A stretch of 15,504 bases of DNA from RUG754 sp041856085 (GCA_041856085.1 JBHAFL010000065.1:1-15504); one strand, 5' to 3'. Positions 6,418-13,558 are shown, counted from the stretch's first letter. Made by a program: numbers and translations. The notes: generated from the letters alone by a model not told the origin.

Positions 6418-6833
6418 TGCGGGTGCGCGTCGATAGTTATACCAAAAAACTCCCCGGTTCCGATACAATAAAAGTTGTTCAAGACTTATTGTAATTAAGA
6501 AAGGAGAGCTTCCGTCAAAAAAATGATAGACCGTGTTCGTCTGCTTCTAACAATTCCACCGAGTTGAGGTAGCCAAAGAGGCAAAGCCTACATAGCCTTT
6601 CTGAAAGGTCTCGCGAAAAAGTCCTTAACCGATGCGCACTTGTCGGCTAAAGAAACGATGGTGCCCTCTATGGAATTAGGGCGAACCCTCGTAACCGGCC
6701 ACATATGATGCCTTATTATATCTTTAGCCTTAGCGCTAAAATCGCAGTCTGACAGAATAACCTCGGTAATCAGCACGGATTCCTCGGGGTGGCTTCTATA
6801 GCAATCCTTATTACAGGAATACTTGTGGACTCT
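6418..6833. repeat. Direct repeat copy 2 (contains the 3' end of the intact HD gene)
   Basis: This is the counterpart of 3664-4078, in the same orientation and about 2.75 kb away. The left edge starts in mid-hairpin (TGCGGGTG without its left arm), and the right end passes seamlessly into the 5' half of the intact HD gene. That indicates this side is the native gene and that copy 1 belongs to the join created when the insert arrived. Confidence 0.9.
6440..6579. ncRNA. Candidate conserved non-coding element downstream of the HD gene
   Basis: Between the two repeat copies (here and 3686-3824) this stretch is identical except for one extra A in an A-run, while silent sites in the adjoining HD codons have changed often. 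Its ends can pair: AACTC (6448-6452) with GAGTT (6561-6565), GGT (6456-6458) with ACC (6558-6560), and AAGTTGTT (6472-6479) with AACAATT (6549-6555). An alternative hairpin ACAATAA (6465-6471)/TTATTGT (6486-6492) competes with the last of these. On the minus strand a T6 run follows the closing stem. The strand is undecided and I recognise no known RNA family. Confidence 0.35.
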
Positions 6834-7079
6834 GCCGAGCATACCGAGGTCGTGCGCCAGAGAGCCCTTGACGATATCGCTTGTATCGGTCTTAATATTA
6901 AGCTTCGAGAGTGCACGGGCTAAGACAAGGCTTATTACGGCAACCTCAAGCGAATGAGAGGCGACCGTGTTTTTCTTATGGTGTATCTGCGAGAACGCCC
7001 TCGTGAATTCGCTCGAGCCGAGTATCTCTTCACCGTGTTTCCTGATATCGCTGAATGCTTTCTGTTTTAATTTAGTCAT
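6588..7079 (-). CDS. HD-domain phosphohydrolase-like protein
   Basis: A 163-residue soluble protein made almost entirely of one HD domain, a metal-dependent phosphohydrolase fold. Likely metal ligands are His42 (ASHSLEVA), His76-Asp77 (LAHDLGMLG), His97 (RSHPEES), His124/His125 (IIRHHMWP) and Asp146 (LADKCAS). The order fits the HD/HDIG type that hydrolyses nucleotides or phosphorylated small molecules; the substrate cannot be told, and GYP residues of cyclic-di-GMP phosphodiesterases are absent. An in-frame TAA lies four codons upstream of the chosen ATG, so that ATG is the first start. No Shine-Dalgarno is present and the promoter sits directly against the start codon. A 3' fragment of a second allele lies at 3833-4078. 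It is transcribed away from radA. Confidence 0.85.
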   Translation of the reverse strand: MTKLKQKAFSDIRKHGEEILGSSEFTRAFSQIHHKKNTVASHSLEVAVISLVLARALSKLNIKTDTSDIVKGSLAHDLGMLGRVHKYSCNKDCYRSHPEESVLITEVILSDCDFSAKAKDIIRHHMWPVTRVRPNSIEGTIVSLADKCASVKDFFARPFRKAM

Positions 7080-7085
7080 AGGCTC

Positions 7086-7114
7086 ATTTTATCCTACTTC
7101 GCTTAACCCGTCAA
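7086..7114 (-). promoter_or_regulatory. Promoter of the HD-domain gene (leaderless)
   Basis: On the minus strand TTGACG (7114-7109) and TAAAAT (7091-7086) are exactly 17 bases apart. The expected transcription start, 6-7 bases after the -10, falls on or next to the A of the ATG at 7079, so the message would have almost no leader. Confidence 0.75.
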
Positions 7115-7179
7115 CAAAAAACGGCAAACCCACACAGAAACAACAAAAAACGAAACGATATTTTAGCCTCAAAATACAT

Positions 7180-7208
7180 TTGCAAAAAAAACATCTAAAT
7201 AGTAGAAT
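7180..7208 (+). promoter_or_regulatory. Promoter of radA
   Basis: TTGCAA (7180-7185), a 17-base spacer and TAGAAT (7203-7208). The leader would be about 110 bases and holds a small hairpin at 7258-7274 (AACCTG, loop AAAAT, CGGGTT). A second bare TATAAT at 7290-7295, without a matching -35, could act as an alternative start closer to the gene. Confidence 0.6.
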
Positions 7209-7324
7209 TAGCCTGTATCAACTAAAAAGAAACAGCTAAGGAACAACTTAAAAAATTAACCTGAAAATCGGGTTCTGAAATAGGATTTTTATAATTAAAC
7301 ACATTACCTGTGAGGAGAGATAAT

Positions 7325-8716
7325 ATGGCTAAAAAGGCGAGAACCGTGTTTATGTGCAGCGAATGCGGTTATGAATCGGATAAATGGCTGGGGCAATGCA
7401 TATGCGGCGCGTGGAACTCTTTCGTAGAAGAAAAAGTGCTCCCCGACGCGGCGGACGACGGCAGGAGAAGAGCGAAAAACTATGCGGTCGGTAAAATCGC
7501 CGAGGCTCCGGCAGCGCTTAATTCAGTAGGAACTAAGGATTATATCAGACTGGATACGGGTATAGACGAGCTTAACAGGGTGCTCGGCGGAGGCGTCGTC
7601 AGGGGCTCGCTTACTCTAATTTCAGGCGAGCCGGGCATAGGCAAGTCCACCATAATAATGCAGACGGCGGCTAATATCGCCGAAGATGGCAGGACGGTTC
7701 TATATATTTCGGGTGAAGAGTCAGAGGAGCAGATAAAAATGCGGGCGGACAGGATATGCAGGAGAATACCCGAGAGTCTGTTCGTGCTGTCCGAAACCAA
7801 TATGGAGACAGTAGATGCGGTATGCGAGAAGCTGAAACCGGATTTTTTGATTATCGACTCTATACAGACTATGTATTCGGATACGCTCGACTCGGCGCCG
7901 GGCTCGGTATCGCAGGTCAGGCAGGTGGGAAATCTCCTGATGAGAATAGGCAAGACCGAGAATATTCCGGTATTCATAGTGGCTCACGTTACTAAATCGG
8001 GCGAGCTCGCCGGACCTAAGACAGTAGAGCATCTGGTTGACTGCGTATTAAACTTCACAGGGGAGAGAGATCAGGAATTAAGAATCTTAAGAGCATATAA
8101 GAACCGATACGGAACTACGTCTGAAATCGGCGCATTCACTATGGAATCCGAGGGACTGATAGAGGTTCAGGATATAAGCGCGACTTTTCTTGAGAATAAG
8201 GACGAGAGGACGGAGGGCTCGGTCGCTACGGCAATATACGAGGGCAGCCGTCCGGTTATGTTCGAGGTTCAGGGACTTGTGACTCCGGCGTCGGGAATGG
8301 GATTCGCGCGAAGAACCGCCGTCGGCATCGACAGCGCCCGTCTCAGTATGATAATCGCCGTAATGGAGAAAAAAGCCGGACTTCCGCTCGGAATGCAGGA
8401 TATATATGTCAATGTAGTAGGCGGCATTAAGCCCGACGGTACGGGAACCGATATAGCGGTCGCCCTCGCCATATACTCATCGTTTAAGAGAGCCGTACCG
8501 ACGAAGAGGACGCTCGCGATGGGAGAGGTGGGGCTAACGGGCGACCTCAGGGCAATAAGAAACGCCGAAAAAATCGTCAAGGAAGCCGCGCGGCTCGGCT
8601 ACGAGCAGGTAATTCTGCCGCAGTCGAACGCCGCTAAACTAAAAGAAAAAATCGGCAGCCTCATCGTAATCGGCGCTAAAGACATTAAATCGGCGATAAA
8701 AGCGTTTATTTCTTAA
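7325..8716 (+). CDS. radA: DNA repair/recombination protein RadA (Sms)
   Basis: A 463-residue RadA/Sms protein, normal length, the bacterial helicase that drives branch migration during recombinational repair and stabilises stalled forks. An N-terminal zinc finger has Cys11, Cys14, Cys25 and Cys27, spaced C-x2-C-x10-C-x1-C; many homologues have C-x2-C for the last pair, so this finger appears one residue short. The RecA-like ATPase follows, with Walker A GEPGIGKST (101-109), Walker B FLIIDSIQTM (174-183) and the RadA-specific KNRYG motif (259-263). The C-terminal Lon-like domain runs from about 280 to the end. I use ATG 7325, not the in-frame GTG 7310, because GAGGAG (7312-7317) sits just before the ATG. 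Its stop overlaps the end of the convergent kinase gene by 11 bases. Confidence 0.96.
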   Translation: MAKKARTVFMCSECGYESDKWLGQCICGAWNSFVEEKVLPDAADDGRRRAKNYAVGKIAEAPAALNSVGTKDYIRLDTGIDELNRVLGGGVVRGSLTLISGEPGIGKSTIIMQTAANIAEDGRTVLYISGEESEEQIKMRADRICRRIPESLFVLSETNMETVDAVCEKLKPDFLIIDSIQTMYSDTLDSAPGSVSQVRQVGNLLMRIGKTENIPVFIVAHVTKSGELAGPKTVEHLVDCVLNFTGERDQELRILRAYKNRYGTTSEIGAFTMESEGLIEVQDISATFLENKDERTEGSVATAIYEGSRPVMFEVQGLVTPASGMGFARRTAVGIDSARLSMIIAVMEKKAGLPLGMQDIYVNVVGGIKPDGTGTDIAVALAIYSSFKRAVPTKRTLAMGEVGLTGDLRAIRNAEKIVKEAARLGYEQVILPQSNAAKLKEKIGSLIVIGAKDIKSAIKAFIS

Positions 8717-10136
8717 CCATATCGAGCTCGAACCAGAAAGTACTTCCTTGCCCCTCCTTAGACAGCACGCCGAAGCCCGTATGATGCAGGGTGAATATCT
8801 CCTTGACTATGCTGAGACCGAGCCCCGAGCCGGTCGTAGCCCTGACATAGTTGGAGGAAGTCTTGTAATACCTGTCCCATACGTGGGGGATTTCTTCCTG
8901 CTTGATTCCCGGACCGTGGTCGGATATCTCGAAACGATATTTTTTACCTGATTTTTTTATCGTTACGTTTATTGCCTTGTCCTCGCCGCAATACTTGATA
9001 GCGTTTGAGGTCAGGTTATGAATCGCTTGCGATATCTTGTCCTTATCCGCGAAGACCTGTGCATCTTTAGGCGCGTTCAGCTGGAAGTTATAGCCTTGCT
9101 GCTCCACGTAGATTTCATAGGAAGAGAGCACGCCGGCGGTGAGCGAGGTTAAATCGAAAACCTCCTTATCAAGATCAATCCTGTGCATCGACATAGCGCA
9201 TACCGTCGCCATATCGCTGACGAGATTCGTCATATTCTCGGTCTCGTCGATTATAACCTTGAGATGAGCATTTCGCTTTTCGGGGTTGTCTCCCGACATA
9301 TCTCTTATCATCTCGGCATAAGACCTAATCAAGGTCAGCGGCGTCTTGAGGTCGTGCGACACATTGGCGACCAAGTCCTTTTGCCTGTTATCCGCCTGCT
9401 CCATTTCATAGGCTGCCGTATTCAGAGTATCGGCGAGCCTGTTTATCTCCGAATAAGAATCGACGTCGAATCTTATCTTGTACTGTCCCATACCGAGCCT
9501 CTTAGCGCTCTCGGTCATTTCTCTAACCGGACGCGATATCCTTCGTGAAAACAGCAGAGCCATTATAAAAGCGAGGAACATAGCGCCCATTGTGACATAG
9601 AAAAACTGACTCTTTAATATCGCTAAGGTAGAGTCAACCGGATAAAGCGGGGTGAAAATGTAGAGATAGAGGTTTCCCGAGTCGGTTTTTTTGATAATGG
9701 TCGCGTATGCGAGTGTGTTATAATTTTCGCGCCCTGCCGAGAACTTGAACGAGGCGGAGTCCTTTTCGGGGTCTGCTTCGATTATCTCCTTAAGCTTCGG
9801 AATCTGACGCTGATAGGTATACACCGGTCTTACCGTCTCGTTGTCGGGAAGAAACAGAAGCGGTTTGCCGTTATATTCCATACTGAAGTAGTAATCGTTA
9901 AGAATCGAATACTGCTGGATCTTTTCGGTCAGAGACTTATCGTTCGTGAGATATGCGTTTTTTATCTCCTGCCCGAGAATCGAGACCTCTTTTTCTTTCA
10001 TCTGGTCGTAATAGTTGTTAAGGAAAAAAATCTGAAGAAACCAGATAAGCGCAAGTATGGCGACCGAAATCATCAGAAAATACACCCAAAGCCGGAAACG
10101 TATGCTCTTGAAATCAAATCTAAGCCTCGAATTCAA
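8706..10136 (-). CDS. Two-component sensor histidine kinase
   Basis: A 476-residue membrane histidine kinase. TM1 is about residues 15-39, an extracytoplasmic sensor domain of about 135 residues follows (40-175), TM2 is about 177-197, and a HAMP linker runs 198-250. The HisKA domain has the phospho-accepting His261 in NVSHDLKTPL, and the HATPase domain has the N box NLTSNAIKY (374-382), G1 DHGPGI (406-411) and G2 GSGLGLSIV (436-444). It autophosphorylates and passes phosphate to the response regulator just upstream. The sensor region has no family I recognise, so the signal is unknown. The start is a TTG at 10136, 17 bases inside the regulator's end. AGGAG lies about 12 bases before it, rather far, so initiation probably depends on coupling. 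No terminator follows, because the gene ends inside radA. Confidence 0.93.
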   Translation of the reverse strand: MNSRLRFDFKSIRFRLWVYFLMISVAILALIWFLQIFFLNNYYDQMKEKEVSILGQEIKNAYLTNDKSLTEKIQQYSILNDYYFSMEYNGKPLLFLPDNETVRPVYTYQRQIPKLKEIIEADPEKDSASFKFSAGRENYNTLAYATIIKKTDSGNLYLYIFTPLYPVDSTLAILKSQFFYVTMGAMFLAFIMALLFSRRISRPVREMTESAKRLGMGQYKIRFDVDSYSEINRLADTLNTAAYEMEQADNRQKDLVANVSHDLKTPLTLIRSYAEMIRDMSGDNPEKRNAHLKVIIDETENMTNLVSDMATVCAMSMHRIDLDKEVFDLTSLTAGVLSSYEIYVEQQGYNFQLNAPKDAQVFADKDKISQAIHNLTSNAIKYCGEDKAINVTIKKSGKKYRFEISDHGPGIKQEEIPHVWDRYYKTSSNYVRATTGSGLGLSIVKEIFTLHHTGFGVLSKEGQGSTFWFELDMVKK

Positions 10137-10797
10137 ATTTATAGCCCACTCCTCTCAATGTTACTATGAATCTCCTGTAATCGCCTAAGTTGTTTCTGAG
10201 ATTTTTGATGTGAGTGTCAATCGTCCTGTCGTCACCGAAGAAATCATAGCCCCAGATATCCGAAAGCAGCTTGTCACGTGAAAGGGCGATATTCATATTT
10301 TCGACTAAATAGAACAAAAGGTCGTATTCCTTAGGCGTGAGGTCGACCTTTTCGCCGTCGACCGAAACGGTTCTTGCCGGAATATTTATCTCGAGGCCGT
10401 CGAACCTAAGCACGCTCGGCTGAGCCTTAACGTTCTCGCTTCTTCTGGCGAGCACCGCGCTGACCCTCGCCATAAGCTCCTTAGGGCTGAACGGCTTAAC
10501 CACATAGTCGTCGATACCGAGATCGAAGCCGTGTAGCTTGTCGTACTCCTCGCCCCTTGCGCTAAGCATTATAACAGGGATATTTTTAATCTTTTTAATT
10601 TCCTTGCAGGCTGAGAAGCCGTCGAGCTTAGGCATCATTATATCCATTATGATGAGATCGTAGTCGTTTAGCTTACAAAGCCCGATAGCAACCATACCGT
10701 CCTCTGCCTCGCTCACCTCGTGGCCGCTGAATTCGGCATATTCGCGTATTATCTCGCGGATTTTCGGTTCATCATCTACGATGAGAATTTTGCTCAT
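10120..10797 (-). CDS. OmpR/PhoB-family response regulator
   Basis: A 225-residue regulator. The receiver domain (1-115) has the acidic pair Asp8-Asp9, phospho-acceptor Asp52 (IIMDIMMP), Ser79 in place of the common Thr, and Lys101 (VVKPFSP). The winged-helix Trans_Reg_C domain (about 128-223) shows LTPKEYDLLFYL, RTIDTHIKNLRNNLG and TLRGVGYKFE. It is the partner of the kinase encoded immediately downstream, with overlapping ends. AGGAGG sits just before the ATG. Targets are unknown; the repeat-rich spacer upstream may include its own sites, which is inference. VanR-, PhoP- and WalR-like families look alike at this level, so I give no gene name. Confidence 0.94.
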   Translation of the reverse strand: MSKILIVDDEPKIREIIREYAEFSGHEVSEAEDGMVAIGLCKLNDYDLIIMDIMMPKLDGFSACKEIKKIKNIPVIMLSARGEEYDKLHGFDLGIDDYVVKPFSPKELMARVSAVLARRSENVKAQPSVLRFDGLEINIPARTVSVDGEKVDLTPKEYDLLFYLVENMNIALSRDKLLSDIWGYDFFGDDRTIDTHIKNLRNNLGDYRRFIVTLRGVGYKFEFEA

Positions 10798-10890
10798 ATG
10801 GAGCCCTCCTTTTTTTCGTGCAAAAAATATATTTCTAAAATTTTATTATTAAATATACTGTTTCAAGCGATAAGTTCCGCCGCGCTTTTT
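10798..10890 (-). promoter_or_regulatory. Upstream region of the response regulator
   Basis: An AT-rich leader on the minus strand. The best promoter-like pair is TTGAAA followed after 15 bases by TAAAAT, a short spacer. A perfect TATAAT on the minus strand lies at 10900-10895, inside the repeat cluster, with only a weak -35. Neither is decisive. AGGAGG just before the regulator ATG is clear. Confidence 0.35.
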
Positions 10891-11017
10891 AGTCATTATA
10901 CCATGTTTACATGGCATAATTCAGCCATGTGCGATTTTGCCGAAGTTTACGCAGGCAAAATAATCGCACGGCGATATAATCTCCGTATAATGACTGCGCA
11001 TGCAGTCATTATACCAT
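10891..11017. repeat. Nested inverted-repeat cluster, MITE-like, in the response-regulator/yacL spacer
   Basis: AGTCATTATAC occurs at 10891-10901, inverted at 10985-10995 and direct again at 11004-11014. The first two act as 11-bp terminal inverted repeats of a 105-bp unit. The last two form a perfect 13-bp stem, GTATAATGACTGC-gcat-GCAGTCATTATAC (10985-11014). Inside the unit are ATTAT-A-CCATGT/ACATGG-C-ATAAT (10895-10920, one mismatch) and GTGCGATTTTGCC (about 10929-10941) pairing with GGCAAAA-TAA-TCGCAC (about 10954-10969). No coding capacity is present. It may be a small non-autonomous element, a regulatory array or an RNA. Confidence 0.7.
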
Positions 11018-11198
11018 ACTTACGGTTTTTTACCAACTATACAATATCTGTGTGAACTATGCGTGAAATATAGCTAAAAATTGCTGATAAAAATGACAAT
11101 ACCCGATAAGCCCTGAAGTAAAAATCAACGGTATGCAATGCAAATCAGATGGCATTTAACAGTGCCGTCTATTTATCCCTATGTTTTCCTTGAAAAAT
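11018..11198. other. Spacer between the repeat cluster and the yacL promoter
   Basis: No gene is seen. It contains TGCAATGCAAATCAG (11134-11148), which recurs with one change at 13701-13715 upstream of proS. A short CGGTTTTTT run near 11023 follows the perfect hairpin of the repeat cluster at a small distance, so termination of plus-strand transcripts there is possible but weak. Confidence 0.4.
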
Positions 11199-11226
11199 TT
11201 GACAAAAGCGGTTATACTTATATATT
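11199..11226 (+). promoter_or_regulatory. Promoter of yacL-ispDF
   Basis: A consensus TTGACA (11199-11204), a 16-base spacer and TATATT (11221-11226). A TATAAT at about 11230-11235 lies too close for this -35. The leader is about 45 bases and ends in GAGGAGG 8 bases before the GTG start. Confidence 0.7.
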
Positions 11227-11279
11227 AGCTATAATAGGCGAAAATATCTTAAAAATCTAAATGAGAGGAGGAAACTAAA

Positions 11280-12404
11280 GTGATAAGAAGATTTTTCAGA
11301 GGCTTTTTCACGCTGCTCGGGGCATTGCTCGGCTATGAATTTTTCGATCTGCTCAGATATCTTATTAACAATTCGGAAACCTATAAGAGCTTAGAACCGC
11401 TCAAGATGTCGGAACAGATGCTCATAGCGTCATTTTTTGTTATTATTTTCGGAATTATTTTTTATAAAATAGCGCCGAGCGTCAGCCGTGGAAGCCAGAA
11501 GATGGCATATAACATCGGCAGCGAGATGCAGGGCTCGTCTCCGATGGAGATTATCGGCGGAGCTATAGGAGTAGTGCTGGGATTGGTTATCGCATATCTG
11601 CTGACGAGACTGCTTGAGGATATGCGAATACAGAGGACGCTTTATCTGACGCTTTCTATAAGCATATATGCCCTGCTCACCTTTATCGGCGGGGTTGTAG
11701 GCTCGAGAATCGGACCTGAGACGCTTAACCTTGTTTTAGCCAATCAAAAGAAACAGAAAGAAACGAACGAGTACGACTATACCGTCAAGGATAAAAAAAA
11801 TCAGCGAATGCCGAAGATACTCGACACGAGCGTAATCATCGACGGGCGAATTCTTGAGATAATGAAAACGGGTTTCTTAGAGGGACCGATAGTCATACCC
11901 GAGTTTGTGCTTGTGGAGCTGAGACACATAGCCGACTCTTCTGACAGCCTGAAGCGCGTCAGAGGGCGGAGAGGGCTTGACATTCTTAACAAGATTCAGA
12001 CCGAGTATGAGATTCAGATTTATAACACGGATTCCGAAAAAGCCCTTAAGGAGATACCCGAAGTCGACGTCAAGCTGCTTAAGCTTGCCCAGATAATGAA
12101 AGGCAAGGTCGTAACCAACGACTTCAATCTTAATAAGGTTGCGGCTATCAAGGGAGTGCCGGTTCTTAATATAAACGAACTCGCTAATGCGGTTAAGCCT
12201 ATGGTAATCCCGGGAGAGAAAATGACCGTAACCCTGATTAAACAGGGCAAGGACAGGGAGCAGGCGGTTGCATACCTTGACGACGGCACGATGATAGTGG
12301 TTGAAGACGGACGAAAATATCTCGGTCAGACTACCGAGATAAATGTGACCTCGGTGCTTCAGACGGCTGCCGGCAGAATGATATTCGGCAAGGTTAAGCT
12401 ATAG
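11280..12404 (+). CDS. Membrane PIN-TRAM domain protein (YacL family)
   Basis: A 374-residue protein with the B. subtilis YacL layout. About four hydrophobic segments lie in the first 145 residues (near 5-27, 47-64, 90-110 and 119-141). A PIN nuclease domain (about 178-300) follows with acidic residues Asp182 (LDTSVIIDG), Glu213 (LVELRHIAD), Asp263 and Asp281 (TNDFNLN). A C-terminal TRAM domain runs from about 310 to 374 (PGEKMTVTLIKQGKD, YLDDGTMIVVEDG). PIN folds are metal-dependent RNases and TRAM binds RNA, so a membrane-tethered ribonuclease is likely; the substrate is unknown. The start is GTG at 11280 behind GAGGAGG. A 14-base gap separates it from ispDF, so they form one operon. In B. 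subtilis yacL also sits directly before ispD-ispF and near radA. Confidence 0.92.
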   Translation: MIRRFFRGFFTLLGALLGYEFFDLLRYLINNSETYKSLEPLKMSEQMLIASFFVIIFGIIFYKIAPSVSRGSQKMAYNIGSEMQGSSPMEIIGGAIGVVLGLVIAYLLTRLLEDMRIQRTLYLTLSISIYALLTFIGGVVGSRIGPETLNLVLANQKKQKETNEYDYTVKDKKNQRMPKILDTSVIIDGRILEIMKTGFLEGPIVIPEFVLVELRHIADSSDSLKRVRGRRGLDILNKIQTEYEIQIYNTDSEKALKEIPEVDVKLLKLAQIMKGKVVTNDFNLNKVAAIKGVPVLNINELANAVKPMVIPGEKMTVTLIKQGKDREQAVAYLDDGTMIVVEDGRKYLGQTTEINVTSVLQTAAGRMIFGKVKL

Positions 12405-12418
12405 ATAGGTAATAGACA

Positions 12419-13558
12419 ATGTATAAGGACAGCAGGATAATTGCGTTGATAGTCGCCGCGGGCACAGGAAGCCGTTTCGGCGGCGACATACCTAAACAGT
12501 TCACGAAGATAGGCGGCAGAACCGTGCTTGAGGCAAGCTGCGCAGCATTCGAAAAAAGCGACGTCATTGACGATATCGTGGTCGTATGCAGCGAAGAATA
12601 CCTCGATTACGTCGGGTCGCTTTTGTCGGATATATCTAAGCTTAGAGCGGCGGTTCTCGGCGGCGCGGAGAGACAGGACTCCGTAAGAGCGGGACTCCGT
12701 GCATTATGCAAAAAATCCTCCGTCGTGAAAAAAAACGAGATAGTCTTAGTCCACGATGCGGCAAGGCCCTATCTTACAGGAGAGCTCATAGAGAAAGTCG
12801 CGGCGGCGGCATATGAAAGCGGTGCGGCTGTGCCGGTCGTGAGACCTAAGGACACCGTTAGGACAGCCGAAAAAACCCTCGACAGAAACAGCCTTTTTTC
12901 GGTTCAAACGCCGCAGGGCTTCAAGCTCGACATCCTGGCGGCGGCTTATGAAAAAGCCTACGCTGACGGCTTCGCCGGAACCGACGAAGCGAGCGTTGCC
13001 GAGAGGGCGGGTTATGAAATCAGCCTCGTAGAGGGCGACTACAAAAACAAAAAAATCACCACCCCGGAGGACATATCATTGAATGAAATAAGAACGGGAG
13101 CGGGCTATGACGTGCATAGACTCGTCCCCGAAAGGGAGTGTATTATTTGCGGGGTTAAGATACCTCACGAAACGGGACTCTTAGGTCACAGCGACGCGGA
13201 CGTCGCGACTCACGCTCTTATGGACGCAATGCTGGGAGCGGCGGCTATGGGAGACATCGGCAGACGCTTCCCTGATACGAGTAAGGAGTTTGAGGGCATA
13301 TCCTCAATAATCCTGCTCGAAAAGGTTAAATCGCTAATATGCGATGAGGGTTATTCCATAGGGAATGTAGACTTGACCGTAATATGCCAGAGGCCTAAGC
13401 TCGCACCGTACATAGAGATGATGAGGGAGACGCTCGCGGCGGCACTCGAAATCGATATCGGCAGGATAAACATCAAGGCGACTACGAGCGAGCATTTAGG
13501 ATTCACGGGAAGAGAAGAGGGTATAGCCGCGTCTGCGGTCTGCACCCTAAAAAGGTGA
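12419..13558 (+). CDS. ispDF: Bifunctional IspD-IspF (MEP pathway)
   Basis: A 379-residue fusion of two non-consecutive MEP-pathway enzymes. IspD (about 1-222), the MEP cytidylyltransferase, shows the CTP-binding LIVAAGTGSRFGGDIPKQF (10-28), HDAARP (112-117), QTPQGF (163-168), TDEASV and KKITTPEDIS. IspF (about 226-379), the MEcPP synthase, shows GAGYDVHRL with metal ligands Asp231 and His233, LLGHSDADVATHALMDA with His265, GRRFPDTS and KATTSEHLGFTGREEGIAA. Both active sites look intact. IspE, which acts between them, is not in the window; fusions of this kind are thought to help an IspD-IspE-IspF complex. The ATG follows a weak AGGT, so translation may be coupled to yacL. Most Bacillota keep ispD and ispF separate. 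No clear terminator follows. Confidence 0.96.
   Translation: MYKDSRIIALIVAAGTGSRFGGDIPKQFTKIGGRTVLEASCAAFEKSDVIDDIVVVCSEEYLDYVGSLLSDISKLRAAVLGGAERQDSVRAGLRALCKKSSVVKKNEIVLVHDAARPYLTGELIEKVAAAAYESGAAVPVVRPKDTVRTAEKTLDRNSLFSVQTPQGFKLDILAAAYEKAYADGFAGTDEASVAERAGYEISLVEGDYKNKKITTPEDISLNEIRTGAGYDVHRLVPERECIICGVKIPHETGLLGHSDADVATHALMDAMLGAAAMGDIGRRFPDTSKEFEGISSIILLEKVKSLICDEGYSIGNVDLTVICQRPKLAPYIEMMRETLAAALEIDIGRINIKATTSEHLGFTGREEGIAASAVCTLKR

Noticed and set aside
6261..6482. Minus-strand 73-codon ORF next to the abiE terminator
   Set aside because: It starts inside the non-coding repeat without a ribosome binding site and matches no family I know; only the strip 6263-6417 is listed as unexplained.
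3664..6833. The paired direct repeats as ends of an insertion sequence or integrative element
   Set aside because: No transposase, integrase, relaxase or terminal inverted repeats are present between or next to them, and the repeats are 3' gene ends rather than element ends.
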